DNA from: a virus
Length of the DNA: 39,029 nucleotides
Virus record (IMG/VR): IMGVR_UViG_3300022818_000006
Coordinates: 1 to 39,029 of that record
Strand: one strand, 5' to 3'
Below the pieces are notes generated by a model. It worked only from the letters and a program-made list of their open reading frames with translations. It did no database searches and was not told where the DNA came from. Position 1 is the stretch's first letter; each line of letters starts with the position of its first letter. The translations under genes and the position numbers were made by a program. Shown here in pieces: positions 1 through 8,582 of this stretch.

Positions 1-162
1 GAAGACCAGTCCCGCCACCCATTTCAGCAAGTCCTGTTGCACCACCTGATAGAAGACCAGTCCCGCCACCCATTTCAGCAAGTCCTGTTGCACCACCTGT
101 CGTTAATCCAGTCCCGCCACCCATTTCAGCAAGTCCTGTTGCACCACCCGTACCGGATAGAA
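1..162 (-). repeat. 51-bp in-frame tandem repeats (left end)
   Basis: Three copies of a 51-bp unit, the first two nearly perfect, encode on the minus strand the 17-residue motif GGATGLAEMGGGTGLLS or a variant with TT replacing LLS-type ends. The same repeats continue at 38853-39029. Bases 1-95 are identical to 38935-39029, so the contig was cut within the array and the true copy number is uncertain. Confidence 0.95.
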
Positions 163-793
163 GTCCAGTTCCAGCGCCAGCAGCAGCAGCCTCTAACCCA
201 CCAGCAGTACCAAAGGCACCATTTGAGGCTAAAAGAGCGTCTAGACTTGTCAACTCACCCGCAGCTCCTGCACCCGCAGCGCCAGCCTCTAACCCGCCAG
301 CAGCACCCGCAGCGCCAGCGCCACCAGCGCCAGAAGCCCCCATTAGAGCCGAACCACCGAAGTAAGTAGCCGCAAGCAGCGCTGCTGTCTCAAGATAGGG
401 TGTGTCTGTCTTGTCAGATATATACGCTCCGATAGGGTCAGTCTGATACTTGTACGCATCCTCAATTGACGGGAGTCCGTGCTGTGCTAACCACCCACCG
501 GGTTTACCCGGTTCACCTACTGTCGGGTTCGGTTGTGCATCAGGACCAAGAACTGTCGGGTCAGGTTGAACATTAGTACCATACTGAGTGTTGTAAGCAG
601 TAAGTGCTTCTTTGTACGCCTGATCACGCCTAGCCTTTTCAGCTTTGGTATCGTCTCCTGTGTTCCAGCGCCATATTGAACCAGCCGGTTCTCCTGGGTG
701 CGTAGACGCTAACCAGGGCTTGTAGTCGTTATGATACCACTCACTATAGGTATCCATCCATGTTGGGGGCGGTGGAGGCGATTGCGTAGCCAT
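1..793 (-). CDS. Internal virion protein, N-terminal part (continues at the right end of the window)
   Basis: The ATG at 793 has a good Shine-Dalgarno site (GGAG, six bases upstream) and follows the stop of the 797-1009 gene by only 3 bases. The frame stays open to base 1 and is continued by 39029-37586: the last 95 bases of the window equal the first 95, and joining on that overlap keeps the frame, giving about 713 residues (or a multiple of 17 more). The N-terminal about 110 residues are Trp/Tyr/Pro-rich and charged (starts MATQSPPPPPTWMDTYSEWY). Then follows a Gly/Ala-rich hydrophobic stretch, and then 17-residue tandem repeats. Place in the late operon and Ala/Gly/Gln-rich composition suggest an internal or DNA-ejection protein of a podovirus. 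The function is inferred from context, not from a recognised domain. Confidence 0.75.
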   Translation of the reverse strand, partial: MATQSPPPPPTWMDTYSEWYHNDYKPWLASTHPGEPAGSIWRWNTGDDTKAEKARRDQAYKEALTAYNTQYGTNVQPDPTVLGPDAQPNPTVGEPGKPGGWLAQHGLPSIEDAYKYQTDPIGAYISDKTDTPYLETAALLAATYFGGSALMGASGAGGAGAAGAAGGLEAGAAGAGAAGELTSLDALLASNGAFGTAGGLEAAAAGAGTGLLSGTGGATGLAEMGGGTGLTTGGATGLAEMGGGTGLLSGGATGLAEMGGGTGL

Positions 794-796
794 CAA

Positions 797-1009
797 TTAC
801 TCCTGTAAAAACTGAGGCACACTCGATTTAGGTCTACCTCGCTTCAACATTTCTTTGAAGGGCGTTTCTTGCGATTCATCTTGGACGGTTTTGACGGTTT
901 CAACATTTTTAACTTCCTCATACCCTTCATGTTGGCGAAGACCTGCAATGTCGTCCAGATTAGTGAACGACACGCAGTTTCCTGAGCGTTTACACCGGAA
1001 GGTAATCAT
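797..1009 (-). CDS. Small conserved-looking protein of the head region, unknown function
   Basis: Seventy residues beginning MITFRCKRSGN. I start at the ATG at 1009, not at the in-frame TTG further upstream, because this ATG overlaps the stop of the preceding gene as TAATG, the usual sign of translational coupling. The N-terminus has two Cys (CKRSGNC) and short beta-like segments; the middle is acidic and Lys-rich and the C-terminus basic (KRGRPKSS). It lies between a capsid-associated protein and a large internal virion protein, so it is transcribed late with the head genes. I do not recognise the family. Confidence 0.65.
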   Translation of the reverse strand: MITFRCKRSGNCVSFTNLDDIAGLRQHEGYEEVKNVETVKTVQDESQETPFKEMLKRGRPKSSVPQFLQE

Positions 1010-1326
1010 TACCAACTCGGACGACCAACGATGAATTTGCAGGTTGTAGATGCCAAATCGATTGCTCCGGCGCTGTTATTCAGCAGCGTCAAAGTAACGA
1101 CATTAGCAGCAGTAACCGCACCATACACAACACCATCAATGGTATCGACACCCATCGACACACCCAGCAACATATCACCTAAAGCAACACCGGGGACCGT
1201 CACATCAACTGACGCGAACGTACCAGAGCCGGTAGCAGCATTTCCAAAGTTGACAGTTTCAGTAACTACCCATAGTTCCTTGAACGCACCTCGGAACTGT
1301 TTTGTTCCTTGATCTACTATAGCCAT
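1009..1326 (-). CDS. Putative head-associated (decoration-like) beta-rich protein
   Basis: A 105-residue protein with ATG at 1326 and an AGAGG ribosome site. It starts MAIVDQGTKQFRG and continues in Val/Thr/Gly-rich alternation typical of small beta-sandwich proteins, including VDVTVPGVALGDMLLGVS and a closing CKFIVGRPSW. It is the first gene after the major capsid protein, separated by a hairpin, the usual slot for decoration, head-fibre or head-completion proteins. The role is inferred from position and composition only. Its stop overlaps the next start (TAATG). Confidence 0.55.
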   Translation of the reverse strand: MAIVDQGTKQFRGAFKELWVVTETVNFGNAATGSGTFASVDVTVPGVALGDMLLGVSMGVDTIDGVVYGAVTAANVVTLTLLNNSAGAIDLASTTCKFIVGRPSW

Positions 1327-1378
1327 GATTAACCTCTTTATTTCAAATGATTTACCGCGTTAGGTCTGATTGTCATAG

Positions 1379-1406
1379 ACCCTCCTAGTTATTAGTCTAG
1401 AAGGGT
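1379..1406 (-). terminator. Hairpin between capsid gene and the next gene (possible attenuator)
   Basis: ACCCTTCTAG and CTAGGAGGGT (minus strand) pair over 10 positions with a single G-T wobble around an 8-base loop. There is no clear U tract after the stem, so it may reduce read-through or act as an RNA processing/stability element after the most highly expressed gene instead of being a full terminator. Confidence 0.4.
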
Positions 1407-1418
1407 ATCAAAGGTTAA

Positions 1419-2447
1419 TCAGGAAGGAACAATTATCGCAAGTGCCGCGTAGTCACGTAATTCTTTTACGCCGTAGATAGCATCAGAAGTCACCAGAGTA
1501 CCAAGATACTCTTGTTTATACTGTGACTGAGTGCGGATACCCTGCTGTTCAGCAAGTACCATAGCGTCTTTGTGCAGCATCAGGCACGCACGGTACTTTG
1601 TATCTGACGGTGAAGACGTGGTCCAGTCTACAGTAGTACCCAACTCGTCTACGTAAGAACCTGTAGGTGCCGTAGCAGAGAACGTAACAGACTGGGTGCT
1701 GGTGATACTGTTAACGTGAATGAATGGGCAGTTGGTCGATGTGAACACCTCCACACCGTACAGATTACCCAAACGGCCAGTCTTGATGACAGAACCATCG
1801 CCAACAAACGCTTGCTCAGTGAACCGAGCAATACCGCGCAACACAGCAGCTTCGACAGGGGGGATCACGAACGACAGTTCAGAACTGTTAATGTCGCTGT
1901 CTTCCAATGTCTGGATAACTTTGCGGATACCTACGTCTGTCAGCGCAGTACCGTTACCAGGAGTGGCACCAGAGAACAGGGTTGTACCGTCGCCGCCAAT
2001 GACTGCCTTTTCATAGGCTGCTGCTGCCGTGATAGTGCCACCGTTGAATCCAGCCCCCAATAGGTGCAGGTGACGGTCAATACGCTTTGCAAGCGCGTAG
2101 CCAGCATCTGATGTGTAGAACTGGCGCATAGACGACAGTGCCTGCATTTCTGCGATGTCTTCGTACAGTTTCGAGTATTCAAAGTGCTTGTCGATCAGAA
2201 CGTCCACAACACCAGCAGTGTCAGCAATTAGCGTGACTTGGGTGTTTGCTGCTTTGGCGGTAGCATCACCCCGGGCGGGTACAGGAAGGTGGAGAGTGTC
2301 ACCCTTTTTGCCTTTGAAAGACATTTTGGTGACGAGATTGCCAAGGACTAGTTTAGCCTTGTAAGTAGCAATTACCTCGTCAGACCATTGTTCAGGAATG
2401 AAGTTGGCCGATGTAGTAACCGTAGTTTGATTTGAACCGAGTGCCAT
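1419..2447 (-). CDS. Major capsid protein
   Basis: A 342-residue protein with ATG at 2447 behind a strong AGGAG site. The N-terminal half (NFIPEQWSDEVIATYKAKL, then LVTKMSFKGKKGDTLHLP, later IDKHFEYSKLYEDIAEMQ and YALAKRIDRHLHLLG) has the pattern of phage coat proteins with an HK97-type fold found in many podoviruses (N4-gp56-like capsid families). The order scaffold, capsid, then small head protein in the late operon supports the call. The C-terminal third (YKQEYLGTLVTSDAIYGVKELR) is also typical of these capsids. The protein would form the icosahedral shell. I rely on remembered family patterns plus gene order; no search was run. Confidence 0.9.
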   Translation of the reverse strand: MALGSNQTTVTTSANFIPEQWSDEVIATYKAKLVLGNLVTKMSFKGKKGDTLHLPVPARGDATAKAANTQVTLIADTAGVVDVLIDKHFEYSKLYEDIAEMQALSSMRQFYTSDAGYALAKRIDRHLHLLGAGFNGGTITAAAAYEKAVIGGDGTTLFSGATPGNGTALTDVGIRKVIQTLEDSDINSSELSFVIPPVEAAVLRGIARFTEQAFVGDGSVIKTGRLGNLYGVEVFTSTNCPFIHVNSITSTQSVTFSATAPTGSYVDELGTTVDWTTSSPSDTKYRACLMLHKDAMVLAEQQGIRTQSQYKQEYLGTLVTSDAIYGVKELRDYAALAIIVPS

Positions 2448-2464
2448 GTTAGGCTCCTAAAAAG

Positions 2465-3199
2465 TCATCGAATACGACCCTCTTGGTATGCCAAATCAAT
2501 TTCATCTTGACGAGCAGCATACGCGGATGGGTCACGTAGTTTCAGTTGGATGAGGTCAGCCCGTCTATAAACCTTCTTTCCAGACTCTCCGGAACCACCT
2601 GAATCTACTGATGCCGACCTGAGCGACTTTAACCGCGCTTGTGTGTCTGCTTCAGTAACCTGATGACTTCGTTTGACATTCAATTGCTTGAATGTCGAGA
2701 GTAGTTCGTCCGCTGCGTCAACGTCATATGCTTCGGCCTGCTGGTACAACTGTGAGCGTATCTTGCTGGATTTGACCCAGTTCGAAAACTCCACATCCTG
2801 AACTACTTGTGTAAAGTCAGGGTGCATCTGTTGTAACTTCTGTGCCGCTGCCATCCTGTTCGCCTGCATTGCGTACTGCTCTGCTGCTAACACCTTCGGA
2901 TGCTTATCAACCGCCTGTCGAACCGCCTCTTGAGGGTCTGCAAAAAAATCAACTTCTGGCTTTTCTTCAACCACCACTGGTTTCGGTTGCAGTTGTGACC
3001 TAAGTAACTCGTCGGCTAATCGCCGTACCTCTCCGACCTCTCTGGCTTGACGATCAATTAGCTTTTCAGCCTCTTGGTGCATCTTCACCACGTCTTCGAT
3101 AGCTTTGTTGCGGTATTTTTCTGGAACCTCAACCGCTGAGGGAGTCTCCTTAGCTTCTACCGCCGCAATTTCCGAGTCTAAATCCTGAACTTCTGCCAT
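2465..3199 (-). CDS. Putative scaffolding protein
   Basis: A 244-residue, highly charged, helix-rich protein just upstream of the capsid gene. I choose the ATG at 3199 (MAEVQDLDSE), which has an AAGGAAA site, over the TTG seven codons upstream. Heptad-like Glu/Lys/Ala/Gln stretches run through residues about 30-110 and 125-180, and the C-terminal region (KKVYRRADLIQLKLRDP, ending YQEGRIR) is basic. That design is typical of scaffolds, where a coiled body is followed by a basic coat-binding tail. The protein would direct procapsid assembly and then leave. Alternative: another head-assembly factor. Confidence 0.75.
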   Translation of the reverse strand: MAEVQDLDSEIAAVEAKETPSAVEVPEKYRNKAIEDVVKMHQEAEKLIDRQAREVGEVRRLADELLRSQLQPKPVVVEEKPEVDFFADPQEAVRQAVDKHPKVLAAEQYAMQANRMAAAQKLQQMHPDFTQVVQDVEFSNWVKSSKIRSQLYQQAEAYDVDAADELLSTFKQLNVKRSHQVTEADTQARLKSLRSASVDSGGSGESGKKVYRRADLIQLKLRDPSAYAARQDEIDLAYQEGRIR

Positions 3200-3281
3200 A
3201 TATTTCCTTTTCCTGCCCAAATGGGTTGTCAGGGTTAATCAATGCACCGGGGGTAACCCCTTTATCGGTACGCTGTTTATA

Positions 3282-3506
3282 TCACGAATTACGCCGAGAA
3301 TCAATACGATGTTTATCTTCGCGTATTTTTGCCCATCGATCAGCAGCTCCTGGGAATGCCCCTGTTATTCCCTCAAGACGTACTGTAGGCATCCCCCGCT
3401 GTTTATCCATCACTCCACCGCAGGTACATGTCATAAACGCGGCATCGGTGAACCGCTCTTGTACTGCGTCACAGCGAAGGCACTTGTAGTCATTTAAGGT
3501 CTTCAT
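3282..3506 (-). CDS. Small zinc-ribbon protein (FmdB-like)
   Basis: Seventy-four residues, ATG at 3506 with a GGGAG site. Cys pairs appear as CLRC near residue 9 and CTCGG near residue 28, the CxxC...CxC arrangement of FmdB-type zinc ribbons. The C-terminal half is basic. It overlaps the 3490-3723 gene by 17 bp. Small zinc-ribbon proteins of this type are often found between portal and capsid genes of podoviruses; their role there is not known to me. Confidence 0.65.
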   Translation of the reverse strand: MKTLNDYKCLRCDAVQERFTDAAFMTCTCGGVMDKQRGMPTVRLEGITGAFPGAADRWAKIREDKHRIDSRRNS

Positions 3507-3723
3507 ACGCTCCCTCGCTGGTGTCTTTGAGTGATAACAACCACCGCATCATAGATATTTCGCCACGCCTAAAATGTAGTGTCTTCTCATCCTGGATCGA
3601 AGATATATCGTTAGTTGATTTCATCATAATCTGAATATCCTCTATGAGTTGTCCCCATGCAGGTGTACCCATCATCAAAAGGCGGTCCTCATAATATTTT
3701 TGAAGATCAGGTGTCATATCCAT
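3490..3723 (-). CDS. Small conserved phage protein near the portal, unknown function
   Basis: Seventy-seven residues starting MDMTPDLQKYYEDR, with Met-rich helices and the sequence TLHFRRGEISMMRWLL near residue 48. I recall similar 75-80-residue proteins next to zinc-ribbon genes in other podovirus head modules, all of unknown function. It is predicted to be soluble and helical. ATG at 3723 is used; a second ATG two codons on is possible. It overlaps the following zinc-ribbon gene, so both are probably translated together. Confidence 0.65.
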   Translation of the reverse strand: MDMTPDLQKYYEDRLLMMGTPAWGQLIEDIQIMMKSTNDISSIQDEKTLHFRRGEISMMRWLLSLKDTSEGAYEDLK

Positions 3724-3789
3724 GTGATTTTACCCCAATGTTTAGATATAGGCCTTGTTTCCAGGCACATTGCCGTGGGTGGTGTGGGT

Positions 3790-5244
3790 CTAGGAAAGCA
3801 AATCAGCAGGCCATCCAGCGGCGATACCAGCAGCGGCAATGGCGTTGTTTCCAGCGTCATTGGGGTGCAGTCCATCGGTAGACCACAACGGATTGCGCCA
3901 CAGCCCAGTAACAGGGTCTTGGCTGACCCCTTGAACGTCCCAAATAACATCGGGACCGTCACCAATTCCTAGATTCGCAAATTGGAAAGCACGCATCGGA
4001 GCCGAAGTTTCCGCAATAGCAGTATTTCCAGCATTTACCTGATTTGTTGTAGTTGTCTGGATAATCTTTCTATACCCAAGACTCCTGAGATAGGACCACA
4101 GCAATAGTAGTGATCCTTGGTTAGCTGAGTTCCTGCCATGCTCACAAATCGCTATATCCCCTCGGGCCAAAAATGACCTTCCGTAAGCTGCGCCAGCTGC
4201 ACCGGGGTTCCCTGGTAGTTGCGTTTGATTTGTCCCTTGAATACATCCCGAGAAAAAAGGTACACCTGCATTTCCAGCGATCTGCTCAAGGAATGAGAGT
4301 GTGGTACCAGTGACACCAAAGCCGATAGAGTCTCCCCAGAAATCTACCGTTGGTTTGCGAAGTGCCTCAGAACAATCAGTTTCTACCATTACAGGTCTGA
4401 AGAAGTTCATCTGGAAAGCGGAGGAGGTCCACGGCGTAGTACCCACTGCTATCGCAGAAGCATCTGATCCATAATTGTCTTTTCCCGACTCCCATGCGCC
4501 TGCTGGCGTAGTAGAGATGGTGCCAGTTACTGCCCCACAGAGTGGCATATTAAATGCAGCCCCACCAGCAGTACCATAAGTCTTGATATACAGCACATCA
4601 TTTACTTCGCAGGGCCAAGTAATGTAATCAGTACACCAAAATGCACCGCCGCCAGCAGGTACAGGGTATGTCGCTGAACCGTTAAAACGCAGCGGGATTT
4701 GCTGGATAGCTGATCCGTTTTTTGCGGGTAATTGCACATACCCAGAAAGGTTGAACGCTGTAACTGTGTTAGTCGGAATACCGTTGGAAAACCAGATACG
4801 AAACCGCCCAGCCCGGCGCACAACTTTATGCGGGACGAGGCTGTTGAAGTCGGTAACGCTTCTCACGCCCCCAGTCTCGCCACCATATTTTGCGCTGACC
4901 GTGAAATAGGTCGTAGGTCTCCATGCCAACCCACCACCACCACCAACACTCACAGTCTGCCCGTTAGCCATCAGGGTCGTTACCCCGTTGACAGTAGTTG
5001 CTGTGACAGGAGTGGGTACGTCGTTAGTATTGTCTGAGGTGTAACTACCGTTTCGGGTACATGAAATTGATAAAGTGACGTTCTGGTTAAATGGTCCAAT
5101 CACTACACTTGGAGCGTCCAGTCGGATTGTCCAACCCGAACCGTATGTCGGAGTAACTACGCAGCTACCACTACCAACAAAAGTGATTCGGTCATCCTGG
5201 TCTAATGTGAGTGCTAAGACTTCACCAGATACAAAAGTAGTCAT
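3790..5244 (-). CDS. SGNH/GDSL hydrolase fused to a beta-rich virion domain
   Basis: A 484-residue protein using ATG at 5244; an in-frame TTG lies six codons upstream. Residues 1-290 are Thr/Ser/Gly-rich beta-type sequence with a poly-Gly hinge (residues 101-105), like an attachment or tail-spike domain. Residues 298-484 form an SGNH hydrolase: the catalytic Ser is in FWGDSIGFG (Ser306), a block with Asn at EHGRN (Asn372), and the Asp/His pair in DGLHPN (Asp457, His460). Such enzymes de-acylate surface sugars, so it could trim O-acetyl groups on host polysaccharide during adsorption. It sits between portal and the small scaffold-side genes, away from the fibre genes at 29-32 kb, which is unusual. 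Substrate and virion location are inference. Confidence 0.8.
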   Translation of the reverse strand: MTTFVSGEVLALTLDQDDRITFVGSGSCVVTPTYGSGWTIRLDAPSVVIGPFNQNVTLSISCTRNGSYTSDNTNDVPTPVTATTVNGVTTLMANGQTVSVGGGGGLAWRPTTYFTVSAKYGGETGGVRSVTDFNSLVPHKVVRRAGRFRIWFSNGIPTNTVTAFNLSGYVQLPAKNGSAIQQIPLRFNGSATYPVPAGGGAFWCTDYITWPCEVNDVLYIKTYGTAGGAAFNMPLCGAVTGTISTTPAGAWESGKDNYGSDASAIAVGTTPWTSSAFQMNFFRPVMVETDCSEALRKPTVDFWGDSIGFGVTGTTLSFLEQIAGNAGVPFFSGCIQGTNQTQLPGNPGAAGAAYGRSFLARGDIAICEHGRNSANQGSLLLLWSYLRSLGYRKIIQTTTTNQVNAGNTAIAETSAPMRAFQFANLGIGDGPDVIWDVQGVSQDPVTGLWRNPLWSTDGLHPNDAGNNAIAAAGIAAGWPADLLS

Positions 5245-5307
5245 GATACTGTGTCCAATCAAAATTATTAACTGATAGGATAGTGGGTACTAATACAATC
5301 CATCTTA

Positions 5308-7272
5308 TCAGAGCGGTACGATAGCCTTCGAATTTTCTAGCTGCTTGTCGTGCATCTGCATTGCAACAATTTGCTTCTTTGATGTCACTTCTTCCTCTTG
5401 GAGCATCAGTTCAGCAACCTTTACGCGACGATTAAACTCAGCATTTGGGTCTTGAGACGGTAAGTTCCGCGAAATCGACGATAAAACCTTAGCTTTTGTT
5501 TCTTCTGGCGCAAGTTGAGCCTCAACAGTCGTTTTCTGTGCGTTTGCCCGTTCATTTTGCACCCTAGCGTCAAGTAATTCCATTTCTTTTTGCTGTTGAA
5601 TTTGAACCATTTGTGCCTGTTGTGGGTTCGGCTGGCTTGCCTTCGCCATTTGCTGCAACATTTCCTCGCGGTTACTCAGAGACGAGTTTTTCACGATACC
5701 CTGCATCAAAATCGAAGTCAACGGGCTGTTTGCACCCAATGTCTGAATCAGGAACGCAAGCTGTTTCTGCTCATATTCTCTAGCGATGATCCCCAAGGTG
5801 GCCGTTGGCAGGATTTTCGCGTTTACTGAGGGGTAGCGTTCAGGGTCAAACTGCATGTATCGCCATGACGCCTTGTTGATGAACGGAATAATGAAGTCCT
5901 CTTGGATATTGACCAATGCGCGCTTGTACTTCTTAATAATCGTCGCTGTCGCCATGTCCAGACCACCCGCATCACGACTAACCTGACTAACCTGACCGTT
6001 GGAGTCCACCGTACCAGTTGCCATTAACAGCATACGCTCGAACTCTTTGCTGGTGTTCATGGCCGCACCGTCATTCGTACCAAACTGGAAAGGATAGATG
6101 ATGTCCTGTGGTGCACCGTTGGTCATAAACGCCTTACCCGGCTTGACTTCGAACTTAGCCCCTCGTGGTAAACGTGTGGCATCCATTGCGATCATAGGGC
6201 TTACTGTCAGCGCCAGTGAGTCCATATGACTACGCATTGACCCATCAATCGCCATCTGCATGTTAAACGCCTTCTCCACTGTCCCGCGACCAAGCAAACG
6301 GTTTGGTACAGTATCGTCCTGATACGTCAGCACAGGGCGATCCTTCATCATGTAGGGCGACTCCTCTGCCTTCAACAGTAGCTCACCATTGGCGATCACC
6401 ACAATCGCCTCAACCATGTCAGAGTACTCCTCTATCTCGTCGCTGAACTCGACCGTCTCAGTAATCTCCCCCACTAGGCACTCTCTAGGAACCAGACCAT
6501 AGTAGGTCATCAACAGAATCTTGTTATCTTGGAAGTTGATAATCTCCTGACTTGGTTCGAGACTATCATCTTTATACAATGTGCCTATATCGACGTTCTT
6601 GTATTTCCCCGATGCAATGCCTTCAGCGACCTTGTGTACTGATACATACCGTTCAATCGCGACCCCCATACAGTCGTCCACACTGATACCATTAGGGTCA
6701 AATAGAAAGTTTTTCGGGTTTACTGGTACTAGGCGTACAAAGGTGCGTTTGCCCTCCTTTACCCCATATGCCTGTGTCTGTCGATCCATCGGGATACTAT
6801 GAGGAACATATGTCTTCTCCTCTCCTACGATAATCTCACCAATCCCAGTACCGTAAATCTCTGCCATCAGCTCAATGTGATCAATGGACTTACGAATCTT
6901 ATCGCGTTGGAAGTCCTCGTTCAGATTCGCCTTCAACCGCTCAGCCTCTGGTCCCTCGATATCAAAGAACTCACCCTGACCAAACACAGCCTCCATCACC
7001 TCAGCGTGGCGTGTCTCCACTGCCTGCTGAGTGGCAGGACTGATGACACGGGAACGCTCACTTTGCCGACCTTTGTCCTCTGCTGCCCACTTACCTGAAA
7101 ATATGCGCTCATAAGTTGACCATTGGTCCATGTGATTCTGATCACGGTACTGCCGCCAGCGGTCAGTGTGATCAAGAATAAACTCTACCAAGTCTTCATC
7201 TGATTCAGTTGGTGTGTAGAAGTTTGTCTCAGGTTCAACATCTTCACCATCGATGATTTGCGGGTCTGCCAT
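5308..7272 (-). CDS. Portal protein (podovirus type)
   Basis: A 654-residue protein, ATG at 7272 with AGGAG eight bases upstream, directly after the large terminase in the late operon. The N-terminal half carries typical portal stem/wing sequence: RSRVISPATQQAVETRHAEV, then a VPVNPKNFLFDPNG strand and a long acidic insertion. Residues about 335-400 have the ...DRPVLTYQDDTVPNRLLGRG... region common to P22-like and related podovirus portals. The last about 100 residues are strongly helical and coiled (Gln/Glu/Lys-rich), matching a portal barrel. It forms the dodecameric DNA channel and docks terminase. Length is between T7-type (about 535) and P22-type (about 725) portals. Confidence 0.88.
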   Translation of the reverse strand: MADPQIIDGEDVEPETNFYTPTESDEDLVEFILDHTDRWRQYRDQNHMDQWSTYERIFSGKWAAEDKGRQSERSRVISPATQQAVETRHAEVMEAVFGQGEFFDIEGPEAERLKANLNEDFQRDKIRKSIDHIELMAEIYGTGIGEIIVGEEKTYVPHSIPMDRQTQAYGVKEGKRTFVRLVPVNPKNFLFDPNGISVDDCMGVAIERYVSVHKVAEGIASGKYKNVDIGTLYKDDSLEPSQEIINFQDNKILLMTYYGLVPRECLVGEITETVEFSDEIEEYSDMVEAIVVIANGELLLKAEESPYMMKDRPVLTYQDDTVPNRLLGRGTVEKAFNMQMAIDGSMRSHMDSLALTVSPMIAMDATRLPRGAKFEVKPGKAFMTNGAPQDIIYPFQFGTNDGAAMNTSKEFERMLLMATGTVDSNGQVSQVSRDAGGLDMATATIIKKYKRALVNIQEDFIIPFINKASWRYMQFDPERYPSVNAKILPTATLGIIAREYEQKQLAFLIQTLGANSPLTSILMQGIVKNSSLSNREEMLQQMAKASQPNPQQAQMVQIQQQKEMELLDARVQNERANAQKTTVEAQLAPEETKAKVLSSISRNLPSQDPNAEFNRRVKVAELMLQEEEVTSKKQIVAMQMHDKQLENSKAIVPL

Positions 7273-7313
7273 ATACCATACTCCTAGGATTAGCGTGAGT
7301 GTACTACAAGGTG

Positions 7314-8582
7314 TTAAATTCCGGCAGTCTCATCTAGAGGCTCCCACTCCTCATCATCAGTCTGTTTGGAATAAGTTGTTGTAACTAAATTCGCAACAAG
7401 GCTCAAAGAATCTATCAGATCATCATGTGACTTCTTAGACGGAAACGACACATACTCCTTCTTAAATTGTGCCCAGTCTTCTCGTTTGTTTAACGTAATG
7501 CGGCCATGTTCAAACAAACCCTGAAGGTTGTAAGTGATTCGATTCTCTTTCGATCCACTGATCTGAATCTGCTCAATATGGGCAAAGACATTGTTCTTCC
7601 TCATTAAGTCGCTCAAATACGGCATAAGCGCCCTGGCAAGTGACCCTCGCTCAACCCCTACTACCATAGGCTTGTGGGTGCGAATCGCCAACAGTATGCG
7701 TACAGCAGTTTCTCGTACGTCCCATCGACCATAGTCGATCTTCCTCACGAACCATTTGCCATCGTCAGTGATTGTTACTACAGCAATAGCGGTGTTATCA
7801 AGGTGCTTCTTTTTACTCGAGTCAGCCACGTTCTCAAAACCAGCGGGGTCAACTGCGATAAACGTGTCTCCATCAGCAGGCGCCTTATCGCCGTACAGCA
7901 ACCACGACTCCCTGAAGATATTCTCGCCCATGGTGTCGAATGACGCCTCGTACTCCTGAGCGAAGTGTGCGGTGCTGAGCGTCTTTCTCGCGGCCTCGAT
8001 CTCTTTCGGGTCGATCAACTCATTGTCTCTAGTGGTGAAGTGCCATGACTGCCACTCTGGGTCACGGTTCTCGCCAGTACCAATCCCTAACTCGTACTGG
8101 TCTCGAAATTCTGAATCACCCGGCTCAGGTGTCCCAATAATCAGCGCCGTACCCTTCAAGTCAGATAACGCAGGGCGAATAATCAACGGCCACACATTGA
8201 GCTTAAAGTCCTTGGATTCATCTGTAACCACATGGTAGAGTTTGAAACCACGTAACGCATCGGGGTTATCACTACCGCGTATGCGCAGTTTCACGCCATT
8301 GACCAAAGTGATTTCACCATCGTTTACGTTTGACTTCGCCACTACCGAAGGGGCTAACGTGTTTAACAAGTCCCACATGAGGGTTTTTGCCATCCCATAC
8401 GTGGGTGCTACGTAGAGCACTGTGGCATCAGTGTGGGTGCACTCAAGACCTTTCACGATCATATCGATACCAGAGAACCTAGTCTTACCACACCGACGAC
8501 CAGCTACGACGACTTTAAACCGGCTCTTGGATGCCATGACCTCCTGCTGCCAGCGTAGTAGTTTGAATGATAGGTCAGACAT
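7314..8582 (-). CDS. terL: Terminase large subunit
   Basis: A 422-residue ATPase-nuclease. Start is the ATG at 8582 (MSDLSF), overlapping the end of the small subunit; the preceding TTG is ignored. Walker A is AGRRCGKT (residues 27-34). Walker B is VVTDE (118-122). A coupling motif is IIGTPEPGD (148-156). The C-terminal RNase H-like nuclease shows FIAVDPAG, VVGVERGS and SHDDLIDSLSL with the acidic residues expected for metal binding. It pumps DNA into the procapsid through the portal and cuts the concatemer. Length is close to the usual 420-550. Packaging type (headful or defined ends) cannot be decided from the sequence alone. Confidence 0.93.
   Translation of the reverse strand: MSDLSFKLLRWQQEVMASKSRFKVVVAGRRCGKTRFSGIDMIVKGLECTHTDATVLYVAPTYGMAKTLMWDLLNTLAPSVVAKSNVNDGEITLVNGVKLRIRGSDNPDALRGFKLYHVVTDESKDFKLNVWPLIIRPALSDLKGTALIIGTPEPGDSEFRDQYELGIGTGENRDPEWQSWHFTTRDNELIDPKEIEAARKTLSTAHFAQEYEASFDTMGENIFRESWLLYGDKAPADGDTFIAVDPAGFENVADSSKKKHLDNTAIAVVTITDDGKWFVRKIDYGRWDVRETAVRILLAIRTHKPMVVGVERGSLARALMPYLSDLMRKNNVFAHIEQIQISGSKENRITYNLQGLFEHGRITLNKREDWAQFKKEYVSFPSKKSHDDLIDSLSLVANLVTTTYSKQTDDEEWEPLDETAGI

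Noticed and set aside
1-95. Direct terminal repeat of a T7-type linear genome
   Set aside because: The 95-bp identity lies inside a tandem repeat of a coding gene and keeps the frame on joining, so it is better explained as assembly overlap of a circular molecule.
37-369. His/Gln-rich plus-strand ORF at the left end
   Set aside because: Shadow of the repeats of the minus-strand virion gene.
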